A DNA stretch of 15,449 bases from JANMAT01 sp031359995 (GTDB lineage: Bacteria; Actinomycetota; Acidimicrobiia; Acidimicrobiales; Ilumatobacteraceae). Below are positions 1 to 5,653 of the stretch, piece after piece. The stretch covers positions 1 through 15,449 of the forward strand of contig JANMAT010000070.1 of the NCBI GenBank assembly GCA_031359995.1. The letters run 5' to 3'. The notes under the pieces were generated by a model that saw only the letters and a program-made list of their open reading frames with translations, ran no database searches and was not told where the DNA came from. A program made the translations under genes and the position numbers. Position 1 is the first letter of the stretch. Each line of letters opens with the position of its first letter.

Positions 1-45
1 CCTGGCGAGCGGCGAACCGTCTGGGCCGCCCGGTGGCGCGGCTGC

Positions 46-51
46 TATCGT
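46..51 (+). promoter_or_regulatory. Putative -10 box of the tRNA-Val gene
   Basis: The hexamer TATCGT fits the actinobacterial TANNNT -10 pattern and lies 11 nt before the mature tRNA 5' end. That spacing would give a short leader for RNase P to remove. No convincing -35 element is visible at 16-18 bp upstream. Confidence 0.45.
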
Positions 52-62
52 GGAAGCGCTAC

Positions 63-139
63 GGGCGCGTAGCTCAGTTGGTTAGAGCACTACCTTGACA
101 CGGTAGGGGTCTGCGGTTCGAGTCCGCACGTGCCCACCA
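63..139 (+). tRNA. tRNA-Val (anticodon GAC), CCA encoded
   Basis: A full cloverleaf can be folded by eye. The acceptor stem pairs 63-69 with 129-135 (one G-T wobble). The D stem is GCTC/GAGC. The anticodon stem CTACC/GGTAG (90-94/102-106) closes the 7-nt loop TTGACAC. The T stem TGCGG/CCGCA encloses TTCGAGT. The discriminator is A136 and CCA is encoded at 137-139. The anticodon at 97-99 is GAC, which reads GUC valine codons. No second copy of its 3' end occurs in the window, so there is no sign that it serves as an attachment site here. Confidence 0.97.
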
Positions 140-165
140 CAGACGTACTGCCAGCCCTGGTTTCG

Positions 166-185
166 GAGCCGCCCTCGGGCGGCTC
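166..185 (+). terminator. Hairpin downstream of tRNA-Val, possible terminator
   Basis: A perfect 8-bp GC-rich stem (GAGCCGCC / GGCGGCTC) with a CTCG tetraloop lies 26 nt after the tRNA. There is no U-tract, as is common in high-GC actinobacteria. It sits between the ends of two convergent genes (tRNA on plus, PIN toxin on minus), so it could act in either direction. Confidence 0.5.
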
Positions 186-187
186 TC

Positions 188-226
188 GTCGTTCGGGTGC
201 ACACCAGGTGCACAGGACGAAACGAC
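188..226. repeat. Nested inverted repeat with two GTGCAC palindromes
   Basis: Outer arms GTCGTT (188-193) and AACGAC (221-226) flank inner arms GTGCAC (197-202 and 208-213) around a 5-nt loop. It lies past the 3' end of the minus-strand PIN toxin gene. It could be a second terminator-like structure for that operon or a protein site. Function is not shown. Confidence 0.35.
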
Positions 227-276
227 ATTCCCTGGCACGCGATTACACAGGACGGCACTCGGCGGACGGGAGGCCG

Positions 277-726
277 CTACAGAGCCTGGACGGTCACGCC
301 GGGAGCGAGGCTTGCCAGCAGCCCGAGGTCGCCGGGATCGACCGTGACCACCGTGGCCGTGCCTATGAGCGTGTAGGCGGTGGCGACCACGATGGCGTCG
401 ACCACCGACGCACTCGACTTCCCGATGCCGCCGAGCAGCAGGCCAGCCCGGTAGATCACCGGACGGGTGGCGGGCGCGATCGTGATGAGCTCGTTGACGG
501 TACGGGTGCGCAGCCGAGCCTGGAGCTGGGCCACCGCGGCTGGGCGTCGGCTCAACTCGAGCAGCGCCAGCTCTGGAGCCACGACGGCGCCGTTGCTCCG
601 CGCCACCTCGGCGGCGAGCTGCCGGAGAGTGTTCCAGCGGAGCCGGTCGGAGCCCCGCAGTGGCGCGGTCGAGGTGAGCCCTTCGAGCAGCAGCCGGAGC
701 GGCTCACTGTCGAGGACGAGGTTCAC
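277..726 (-). CDS. PIN-domain protein, probable VapC-type toxin ribonuclease
   Basis: This 149-residue protein has the layout of a PIN-domain ribonuclease. The N-terminal strand (LVLDSE) carries D6. A central helix has E52/E57. D110 lies in a VVDAIVVATA helix after a glycine/serine-rich turn. A terminal TVVTVDPGDLGLLA segment supplies D130 and D133. In the VapC family such acidic residues bind Mg2+ or Mn2+ for RNA cleavage. The length is typical (about 130-150 aa). It starts with GTG at 726-724, and that codon overlaps the stop of the upstream small gene as GTGA, so the two are translationally coupled in antitoxin-toxin order. The RNA target cannot be read from sequence. PIN and toxin-like architecture are well supported; 'VapC' as an exact family is inference. 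Confidence 0.82.
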   Translation of the reverse strand: MNLVLDSEPLRLLLEGLTSTAPLRGSDRLRWNTLRQLAAEVARSNGAVVAPELALLELSRRPAAVAQLQARLRTRTVNELITIAPATRPVIYRAGLLLGGIGKSSASVVDAIVVATAYTLIGTATVVTVDPGDLGLLASLAPGVTVQAL

Positions 727-902
727 CGTGCGGTGCGGTTGGCGTCCGCTTCGTCCATGGCCGCCACAAGGCGCTGGGTGCGCTGCCGGGCCTCGTCCAG
801 CCAGTCGCCCTCGGGCACGACGACGGCGTCGAGGAGCGCGTCGAGCACCAGCCCGAGGCCGCCCTCGTCATCGCTCAGCGCCTGGCTCGCCGGATCTGCC
901 AT
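723..902 (-). CDS. Small acidic protein upstream of the PIN toxin, candidate antitoxin
   Basis: This is a 59-residue reading frame from ATG (902-900) to TGA (725-723), overlapping the PIN gene start by 4 bases. The protein is acidic, beginning MADPASQALSDDEGG, with two likely helices: a hydrophobic one (LGLVLDALLDAVVV) and an amphipathic one (DWLDEARQRTQRLVAAMDEAD). Position, size and coupling are those of a VapB-type antitoxin. I do not recognise a ribbon-helix-helix, AbrB or Phd DNA-binding motif, so autoregulation by this protein cannot be assumed. The start is supported by a TAGACT hexamer 6 nt upstream and the absence of a Shine-Dalgarno sequence, which suggests a leaderless mRNA. Confidence 0.75.
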   Translation of the reverse strand: MADPASQALSDDEGGLGLVLDALLDAVVVPEGDWLDEARQRTQRLVAAMDEADANRTAR

Positions 903-908
903 GCACCC

Positions 909-914
909 AGTCTA
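909..914 (-). promoter_or_regulatory. -10 box (TAGACT) of the PIN module, leaderless
   Basis: Read on the minus strand, TAGACT is followed by GGGTGC and then the ATG at 902. With the usual 6-7 nt from -10 to the transcription start, the mRNA would begin at or next to the A of ATG. No clear -35 is seen at 16-18 bp upstream. Confidence 0.5.
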
Positions 915-945
915 CGAGCGCCGCCGGGATCGGGCGTGCGCGTAG

Positions 946-976
946 CACACGGGAGCCGGCGAGCGGCTCCCGTGTG
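946..976. repeat. Perfect 12-bp inverted repeat
   Basis: Arms CACACGGGAGCC (946-957) and GGCTCCCGTGTG (965-976) are fully complementary around the 7-nt loop GGCGAGC. It is the longest uninterrupted hairpin I found in the window. It lies between the minus-strand PIN module, whose start is 44 bp away, and the plus-strand coiled-coil ORF, so it is not between gene ends. It may insulate the two transcripts or bind a regulator. There is no U-tract on either side. Confidence 0.6.
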
Positions 977-1107
977 GGACGGACAGACAAGTGCCCACGG
1001 GCCGGCGCGCCCACACACCCCGTACCACCCACCGCCGGGCGAGTGGTTCTCTCACAGAAATCACCAAGCGGTGTACGGAATCGTCGCGTTCCGTTTCGCC
1101 TCGGCGC

Positions 1108-1737
1108 GTGACGGTTCCGGGCCAGGGCGGTCGGCCTTCCGAGCGGCAGTCCGACGCCGACCGGGTGCGGGCCCACCGGGCGCGCCCGGCGGGTCGTTAC
1201 GAACCGCCCGAGCCGGCTCAGGAGTTCGACAACGGCGACGAGTTGGCTCTGGCCTTCGAGCAGGTCCGGGCGCTGAAGCAGGAGCTGGCAGCGGCGGCCA
1301 ACACGGTGCGTGCCCTGGGCAACGAGGTCCGATCGCTTCGTCGCGAGCTCACGGCACAGGGGCGGCGCTTCGGCTGGCTCGAGCGCTCCGTCGAGACACA
1401 CCGCGCAGCCCGGATCGCCGCCGAAGCGGAGCACGATGCGCTGGCGGGGGAGCCCGCCGATGTGGGGTCGCGTCCGTGTCTCCGATTCGGGGACACGGCT
1501 ACCGGCCGCTTCGGGTGGGACGTCGAGAACCGCGCCGAGCCCGTCCCGTCGTCGTTCGGCGAACCATTCGCAAGATGGGCCACGAAGGCAGCGTCGGGCT
1601 GTGCTCGGCGACGGGCCGCGCAGCGGGCAGAGCGTGAAGAGGATCCACGTGACCGAGCATCACGTCCACGCTCCGACCTCTGGTGGCCGTGCCACGCTTG
1701 CTACCTCAGTAGCACCCTGGGTATGCTGATGGTATGA
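1108..1737 (+). CDS. Hypothetical coiled-coil protein (start uncertain)
   Basis: An open frame of about 209 residues from a GTG at 1108. Two other in-frame GTGs, at 991 and 1165, are possible, and no Shine-Dalgarno or TANNNT box settles the choice. The central part, roughly residues 40-110, is heptad-rich and charged (LALAFEQVRALKQEL, VRALGNEVRSLRREL), predicting a coiled coil. Third codon positions there are strongly G/C, which supports real coding. After about residue 140 the composition is less convincing, with more A/T third positions and a basic stretch. The frame ends in a TGA that overlaps the ATG of mazE and runs through the mazEF promoter, so the true C-terminus may be earlier or the gene may be decaying. 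No family is recognised. It lies between two toxin-antitoxin modules. Confidence 0.5.
   Translation: MTVPGQGGRPSERQSDADRVRAHRARPAGRYEPPEPAQEFDNGDELALAFEQVRALKQELAAAANTVRALGNEVRSLRRELTAQGRRFGWLERSVETHRAARIAAEAEHDALAGEPADVGSRPCLRFGDTATGRFGWDVENRAEPVPSSFGEPFARWATKAASGCARRRAAQRAEREEDPRDRASRPRSDLWWPCHACYLSSTLGMLMV
1698..1727 (+). promoter_or_regulatory. mazEF promoter with palindromic operator
   Basis: A -10 box TATGCT (1722-1727) stands 6 nt before the mazE ATG. A -35-like TTGCTA (1698-1703) lies 18 bp upstream of it. A perfect palindrome TGCTAC-CTCA-GTAGCA (1699-1714) overlaps the -35 and the spacer. That is where a ribbon-helix-helix antitoxin would bind to repress its own operon, as is known for many type II modules. 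The absence of a Shine-Dalgarno sequence and the 6-nt spacing suggest a leaderless transcript. Confidence 0.6.
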
Positions 1738-1952
1738 AAGTGAGCGTGAGCCTCCCCGACGAGGATGTCGAGTTCCTCGACGCCTACGCCGAGCGTGAGG
1801 GCGTGGCGTCACGCTCCGCCGTGCTCCACCGGGCCGTTCGACTGCTGCGCGCCTCCGAGTTGGGTGCGGCGTACGAGGACGCCTGGGATGAGTGGGACGC
1901 GACCGACGACGCCGCGCTCTGGGAGTCGACCACCGGCGACGGCCAGCACTGA
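1734..1952 (+). CDS. mazE: MazE-type ribbon-helix-helix antitoxin
   Basis: A 72-residue protein. Residues 1-40 (MKVSVSLPDEDVEFLDAYAE..., then SRSAVLHRAVRLLR) form a classic ribbon-helix-helix DNA-binding domain: one beta strand, then two helices that dimerise and contact operator DNA. The acidic C-terminal half (YEDAWDEWDATDDAALWE) is the likely toxin-binding tail. From memory, both the fold and the tail resemble mycobacterial MazE9 (Rv2801A). The stop TGA shares its A with the ATG of the next gene (TGATG), so toxin translation is coupled. The 16-bp palindrome just upstream is the probable autoregulatory operator. Confidence 0.88.
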   Translation: MKVSVSLPDEDVEFLDAYAEREGVASRSAVLHRAVRLLRASELGAAYEDAWDEWDATDDAALWESTTGDGQH

Positions 1953-2299
1953 TGCGGCGCGGTGAGATCCGGCTGGTCGACCTCGAGCCGGCTCGCGGTC
2001 AGGAGGCCAACAAGCGGCGTCCCGCCGTCATCGTGAGCAACGACGGTGCCAACGGCACGGCGCAGCGAGTCGGTCGTGGTGTGGTCACCGTGGTCCCGGT
2101 CACCTCGAACACGGCGCGCGTGTACCCGTTCCAGGTGCTCCTGCCGGCCCGTGACACCGGGTTGGCCGTCGACTCGAAGGCCCAGGCCGAACAGGTGCGA
2201 TCGGTCACCGGCGAGCGCATCGGTCGGCGCATCGGGATGATGACCGGCGACCTCCAGTCGGCCCTCGACGAGGCGCTGCGGCTCCATCTCAGCCTCTGA
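1952..2299 (+). CDS. mazF: MazF-type endoribonuclease toxin
   Basis: A 115-residue protein of full length for the PemK/MazF family. It starts MRRGEIRLVDLEPARGQEA, followed by the conserved RRPAVIVSND segment, whose arginine belongs to the RNA-cleavage site. VVTVVPVTSN then supplies the threonine/serine strand, and DSKAQAEQVRSV is typical of the family. MazF dimers cut single-stranded RNA at short sequences, and MazE blocks the RNA groove. From memory the protein closely resembles mycobacterial MazF9 (Rv2801c). All core motifs are intact, so it should be active. The cleavage sequence cannot be predicted. It overlaps mazE by one base and shares its promoter. Confidence 0.93.
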   Translation: MRRGEIRLVDLEPARGQEANKRRPAVIVSNDGANGTAQRVGRGVVTVVPVTSNTARVYPFQVLLPARDTGLAVDSKAQAEQVRSVTGERIGRRIGMMTGDLQSALDEALRLHLSL

Positions 2300-2362
2300 C
2301 GCGTGCGGTGGGGCCGGCGAGCGGACGGAGGGGTGCGAGCAGCCCGACTGCCGTGGTGTGGC

Positions 2363-2368
2363 TAGGGT
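2363..2368 (+). promoter_or_regulatory. -10 box (TAGGGT) of the GNAT-like gene
   Basis: TAGGGT is followed by 7 nt and then the ATG at 2376. No Shine-Dalgarno sequence fits, so a leaderless transcript is likely. This favours the ATG at 2376 over an in-frame GTG at 2358, which lies upstream of the box. Confidence 0.45.
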
Positions 2369-2375
2369 CCGGGGC

Positions 2376-2657
2376 ATGGCCCTCGAGGTGCGTGACGAGC
2401 CGGCGGCACAGCGGTTCGAGTTGCGCGACGACGGCGAGCTCGTGGGTGTGGCCACCTACGTGCTGGCCGGCTCGGTCGTGGTGGTGCCCCACACCGAGAT
2501 CTCGCCCGACCGGCGCGGTGAGGGCCTGGGCGCGGTGCTGGTCGTAGGTCTGCTCGAACAGACGCGAGCGGCGGGCCGCACGGTGCGGCCACTGTGCTGG
2601 TACGTGGCCGAGTTCGTGGGCGAGCACCCCGAGTACGCCGACGTCGTCGAGCCCTGA
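2376..2657 (+). CDS. Small GNAT-like N-acetyltransferase (COG2388/NATD1 type)
   Basis: A 93-residue protein with the compact acetyltransferase core of the YjdJ/NATD1 group. A strand pair (RFELRDDGELVGVATYVLAG) is followed by a short VVVPHTEISPDRRGEGLGAVLV segment. There the R/G-rich loop RRGEGLG is the acetyl-CoA pyrophosphate-binding motif, leading into a helix. It ends with the family-typical VRPLCWYVAEFVGEHPEYADVV. Its length matches this minimal family (about 90-100 aa), which lacks the extra strands of standard GNATs. The substrate is not known. It is a single gene, convergent with the BFD-type gene. Confidence 0.85.
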   Translation: MALEVRDEPAAQRFELRDDGELVGVATYVLAGSVVVVPHTEISPDRRGEGLGAVLVVGLLEQTRAAGRTVRPLCWYVAEFVGEHPEYADVVEP

Positions 2658-2663
2658 CGGGCG

Positions 2664-2695
2664 GGCCGACCGGTCAGGCCGACCGGTCAGGCCGA
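2664..2695. terminator. Tandem 13-mer repeat forming a bidirectional terminator-like hairpin
   Basis: GGCCGACCGGTCA occurs twice in tandem (2664-2676, 2677-2689), followed by a partial third GGCCGA. The self-complementary GACCGGTC in each copy allows an 8-bp stem with a 5-nt loop (2668-2688). A smaller hairpin GCCC-TGAC-GGGC (2651-2662) spans the stop of the GNAT-like gene. Convergent genes end at 2657 (plus) and 2687 (minus), so a shared terminator is likely. The stop codon of the BFD gene lies inside the repeat. Confidence 0.5.
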
Positions 2696-2947
2696 GGCGG
2701 CGACGCGCCGGTCGCGAACGGCGGGCCGGACCCGCCGGCTCGTGGCGACCATCAGGGCCACCAGCTCGGGCGCGCACGACCCACACACCGTGCGGCCGGT
2801 GACGGCGCCGATGCCCCGGCAGGCGCCGGTGCGCAGCTGGATCAGGGTGAGGTCACACGCCCCGTTGCGCACGGCGTCGCGCACCTGGCCCGCGGTGATG
2901 TCGTGGCACTTGCAGACGATGGTGGGGTCGGAGGTCAGGTCGGACAC
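2687..2947 (-). CDS. BFD-type [2Fe-2S]-binding protein
   Basis: An 86-residue protein resembling bacterioferritin-associated ferredoxin or the BFD domain of nitrite reductases. VCKCHDIT gives C12 and C14, then a helix (AGQVRDAVRNGACDLTLIQLRT), then TVCGSC gives C55 and C58. The CxC and CxxC pairs bind the [2Fe-2S] cluster. The spacing between the pairs (40 residues) is longer than in E. coli Bfd (about 31), with an insert RGIGAVTGR and extra cysteines C31 and C43. The basic tail (SRRVRPAVRDRR) is unusual. The GTG start at 2947 is backed by GAGGAA about 7 nt upstream. A role in iron release or electron transfer is known for relatives only. No ferritin gene is nearby. Confidence 0.82.
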   Translation of the reverse strand: MSDLTSDPTIVCKCHDITAGQVRDAVRNGACDLTLIQLRTGACRGIGAVTGRTVCGSCAPELVALMVATSRRVRPAVRDRRVAASA

Positions 2948-3015
2948 GGGGGCTTCCTCGGGCTGCGTACATCTTGTCGCGCCAGACGCGCCGCGGCGTT
3001 GACACGGAGATCATC

Positions 3016-3034
3016 GGCACCCGTCACCGGTGCC
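3016..3034. repeat. Inverted repeat in the BFD/racemase intergenic region
   Basis: GGCACC (3016-3021) and GGTGCC (3029-3034) form a 6-bp stem around 7 nt. It lies in the 276-bp divergent region between the BFD-type gene and the racemase gene. It could be a regulator site; no -10 box is positioned convincingly beside it. I see no gene in 2948-3223. Confidence 0.3.
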
Positions 3035-3223
3035 TGAAGGGTCGAACGGCCCACCCCTACGCCGCCGCGGCGCCGATCAGCGACCGCGGGAGCCCTTCTC
3101 GACGACGGCGACGCCCGATCGGCTCGCGGGTCGTCGAGGAGGTCGAGCTGGACCCGGGGGGCGTGAGGTCGTCAACATGGGCTCGGGGACGGGGAGCACC
3201 CCCGTGGATCGAGGGGGAAGACC

Positions 3224-4381
3224 ATGGCTGGACCGCTGACGGGTGTGCGGGTGATCGAGGTGGCCGGCATCGGGCCGGGACCTTTCTGCGCCATGATGCT
3301 GGCCGACATGGGGGCCGAGGTGATCCGGGTCGACCGCACGCAGAACGTGCGGCCCGGCCGCGGCTCGGGGCCGCGTGCCGACGTGCTCGGCCGGGGCCGC
3401 CGCAACGTCGCGTTCGACCTCAAGAACCCCGAGGCGGTCGGGGCCTTCCTGGCCCTCGTCGAGAGCGCCGACGCGGTCATCGAGGGCTTCCGCCCTGGTG
3501 TGATGGAGCGGCTGGGCATCGGACCCGACGTGTGCCTGGCCCGGAACCCGAAGCTCGTGTTCGGTCGCATGACGGGCTGGGGGCAGGAGGGGCCCTACGC
3601 CCTCACCGCCGGGCACGACATCAACTACATCGCACTGGCCGGCGTGCTGGCCCACATCGGCACCAAGGACAGCGGCCCGGTACCGCCGCTCAACCTCGTC
3701 GGTGACTTCGGCGGCGGTGGCATGTTCCTCGCCTACGGCGTGGTGTGCGCGCTCTTCGAGGCGTCGCGCAGCGGTCAGGGTCAGGTGGTCGACGCCGCCA
3801 TGGTCGACGGCGCCGCCCTGCTCATGGGCGCGCTCTGGGGCATGCGCGGCACCGCGTGGAACGAGAACGCCCGGGCCAGCAACATGCTCGACGGCGGCGC
3901 CCCTTTCTACGACGCCTACGAGTGCAAGGACGGCAAGCACGTCTCGATCGGGTCGATCGAACCGCAGTTCTACGAGTTGCTCCTGCAGAAGGCCGGCCTG
4001 GCCGACGACTCCGACTTCGCCGACCGCTCCAACCAGATGGACAAGGCCACCTGGCCGGCGCGCAAGGAGCGCCTCACCGCACTGTTCCGCGCCAGGACCC
4101 GGGCCGAGTGGTGCGAGATCATGGAGCACACCGACATCTGCTTCGCGCCGGTGCTCACCATGGGCGAGGCCGCTGAGCACCCGCACAACCAGGCTCGCGG
4201 CACCTTCGTCGACATCGCCGGCACGCTCCAGCCCGGGCCTGCGCCCCGCTTCAGCCGGAGCACGCCCGACCTTCCGGGTCCGGCCGCCCGCGCCGGTGAG
4301 CACTCCCGTGAGGTGCTACGCGACTGGGGGCTCCCGGGCGACCGGATCGATGCCCTCTTCGCCTCCGGAGCGGTGAAGTAG
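3224..4381 (+). CDS. mcr: Alpha-methylacyl-CoA racemase (CaiB/BaiF family)
   Basis: A 385-residue class III CoA-transferase-fold protein. It begins GPLTGVRVIEVAGIGPGPFCAMMLADMGAEVIRV, the usual N-terminus. The pair that distinguishes racemases is present: H131 in GHDINYIALAG and D161 in NLVGDFGGGGM, matching the catalytic His126/Asp156 of the Mycobacterium tuberculosis enzyme. E246 in SIEPQFY also matches. Racemases of this type interconvert 2R- and 2S-methylacyl-CoA so that branched fatty acids and sterol side chains can enter beta-oxidation. The ATG at 3224 follows GAGGGGGAAG closely. No other beta-oxidation gene is in the window, though a PhyH-family gene lies 4 kb downstream. The exact substrate is inference. 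Confidence 0.92.
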   Translation: MAGPLTGVRVIEVAGIGPGPFCAMMLADMGAEVIRVDRTQNVRPGRGSGPRADVLGRGRRNVAFDLKNPEAVGAFLALVESADAVIEGFRPGVMERLGIGPDVCLARNPKLVFGRMTGWGQEGPYALTAGHDINYIALAGVLAHIGTKDSGPVPPLNLVGDFGGGGMFLAYGVVCALFEASRSGQGQVVDAAMVDGAALLMGALWGMRGTAWNENARASNMLDGGAPFYDAYECKDGKHVSIGSIEPQFYELLLQKAGLADDSDFADRSNQMDKATWPARKERLTALFRARTRAEWCEIMEHTDICFAPVLTMGEAAEHPHNQARGTFVDIAGTLQPGPAPRFSRSTPDLPGPAARAGEHSREVLRDWGLPGDRIDALFASGAVK

Positions 4382-4460
4382 CGCCGCCCAGGCGACCTGC
4401 TGACCAGGCTCGGCCAACACGGGTGACGCCATTCGGTCGCCGACCTGTCACGCTGTGACC

Positions 4461-5081
4461 ATGGCGAGACGTTGCTGGATGGTTCAAGCAGGCGAGCGCG
4501 GTCGGGTCATCCGGCAGTTCGAGGCGAGTGGCACGGTCGCGATCGGGGGCGGCGCCGACGCCGCGGGCGAGGACAAGCAGGTCGCGTTCCAGGACCAGGT
4601 ACGCCCCGGCGACGTCGTGATCACCTCGGACGGTCCCACCTCGCAGCTGCTCGTCGGCGAGGTCACCGGTCCGTGTGAGGAGCGTGAGGACAAGCTCACC
4701 GGTCGCCCGCAACAGGTGCGCCCGGTCGAGTGGTACGGCCGCTACGGCCGCGACGACCGTACGATCCTCTCCCCCAGCCTGGAGGCGGCCACGCGCCTGC
4801 CCCACGCCCTGCTCGAGCTCACGCCGCCCGAGGCATGGTTGGCCTTCGCCGCCCACGTCCGCGAGCGACCGCCGCTGGCCGCGGCCGAGCCCCGTCCCCT
4901 GAAGGCATCCACGGCGACCAAGGCGCCGCGTGCTTCCCGGGCCGCCGCAAAGGCCGTGCCCAAGGTCATCGCCCCCACCCATCGCAAGTGCCCGTCGTGC
5001 CAGATGCAGAAGATGTTCTCCCAGTTCCGCGCCGGGTCCGAGCACTGCATCGACTGCCGCGAGCGCCACGGCGAGGACTGA
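4461..5081 (+). CDS. PUA-like domain protein with C-terminal zinc ribbon
   Basis: A 206-residue, two-domain protein. Residues 1-105 (CWMVQAGERGRVIRQFEASGTVAIGG, VRPGDVVITS, VGEVTGPCE, QVRPVEWYGR) follow the strand order of the PUA-like (EVE/ASCH-type) domain found at the N-terminus of some Mrr- and McrBC-like restriction enzymes. There it is thought to read modified bases. An Ala/Lys/Arg-rich linker (145-175) leads to a zinc ribbon with C177, C180, C196 and C199. No nuclease motif or ATPase is present. A role as a nucleic-acid reader or regulator is inference. The start is the ATG at 4461; a GTG two codons earlier is possible. A palindrome GTCAC-GCT-GTGAC (4447-4459) abuts the start. Confidence 0.7.
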   Translation: MARRCWMVQAGERGRVIRQFEASGTVAIGGGADAAGEDKQVAFQDQVRPGDVVITSDGPTSQLLVGEVTGPCEEREDKLTGRPQQVRPVEWYGRYGRDDRTILSPSLEAATRLPHALLELTPPEAWLAFAAHVRERPPLAAAEPRPLKASTATKAPRASRAAAKAVPKVIAPTHRKCPSCQMQKMFSQFRAGSEHCIDCRERHGED

Positions 5082-5099
5082 GCGAAGCGAAGGCCGCAA

Positions 5100-5128
5100 G
5101 GTGCGACCGGGTGGGACCCGGCCGCACC
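5100..5128. terminator. Bidirectional terminator hairpin between convergent genes
   Basis: A 12-bp stem with one A/C mismatch: GGTGCG-a-CCGGGT, loop GGG, ACCCGG-c-CGCACC. It lies in the 55-bp gap between the PUA-like gene (ends 5081, plus) and the peroxiredoxin gene (ends 5137, minus), where a shared terminator is expected. It has no U-tract. Confidence 0.65.
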
Positions 5129-5136
5129 CGGTGGTG

Positions 5137-5619
5137 TCAGACCTTCTTGAGGATCGCCTCGCAGGCGCTGACCTCGATGCCACCGCCCGGCTCGACGTCG
5201 AGCTCGGTGATGACGCCGTTGTCGATGACGGCGGCGTAGCGCTGCGAGCGCTGACCCAGGCCGAAGCCCGAGCCGTCCATGGTGAGGCCCATGGCCTCGG
5301 TGAACTTCCCGCTGCCGTCGCCGAGCATGACGATGTCGGTGGCCCCGGCCGCTTCCGCCCAGGCGCTCATCACCCACGGGTCGTTCACCGACACGCAGAC
5401 GATCTTGTCGACGCCCTTGGCCTTCAGCTCGGCCCCGTGGGCCACGTAGCCGGGCAGGTGCACCTTCGAGCATCCGGGCGTGAACGCGCCGGGCACGGCG
5501 AACAGCACGACCTTGCCGGTGCCCAGAACCTCTCCGGTGCTGACCGGCGTGGGCCGACCTTCCTCGCTCAGGACGTGAACCTGGATGTCCGGTACGTGAT
5601 CTCCGACCTTGACGCTCAT
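5137..5619 (-). CDS. Peroxiredoxin, Prx5-like (AhpC/TSA family)
   Basis: A 160-residue thiol peroxidase. It has the Prx5-type layout: MSVKVGDHVPDIQV at the start, then the active-site loop FAVPGAFTPGCSKVHLPG with P43, T47 and the peroxidatic C50, then VCVSVNDPWVMSAW, and R124 in FGLGQRSQRYAAVIDNG. C75 and C153 are candidate resolving cysteines. It reduces H2O2 and organic peroxides in the cytosol. The ATG at 5619 is preceded by GGGGGC about 7 nt upstream. A TAGATT -10 box at 5654-5659 suggests its own promoter, although the MBL hydrolase gene ends only 74 bp upstream on the same strand and could be cotranscribed. Confidence 0.93.
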   Translation of the reverse strand: MSVKVGDHVPDIQVHVLSEEGRPTPVSTGEVLGTGKVVLFAVPGAFTPGCSKVHLPGYVAHGAELKAKGVDKIVCVSVNDPWVMSAWAEAAGATDIVMLGDGSGKFTEAMGLTMDGSGFGLGQRSQRYAAVIDNGVITELDVEPGGGIEVSACEAILKKV

Positions 5620-5653
5620 CGTGTTGCCCCCGATGTAGTTGATGACGACGCGC

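Noticed and set aside
63..139. tRNA-Val as an integration site for a genomic island
   Set aside because: No direct repeat of the tRNA 3' end and no integrase gene occur in the window.
2999..3004. Perfect -35 consensus TTGACA in the BFD/racemase gap
   Set aside because: No TANNNT hexamer lies 16-19 bp downstream, so a promoter cannot be supported.
2974..3705. Plus-strand frame upstream of and overlapping the racemase in another frame
   Set aside because: Arginine-rich, low-complexity translation with no motif, overlapping a confident gene.
3077..4303. Minus-strand frame of 408 codons opposite the racemase
   Set aside because: Antisense shadow; the racemase frame carries the catalytic residues and family motifs.
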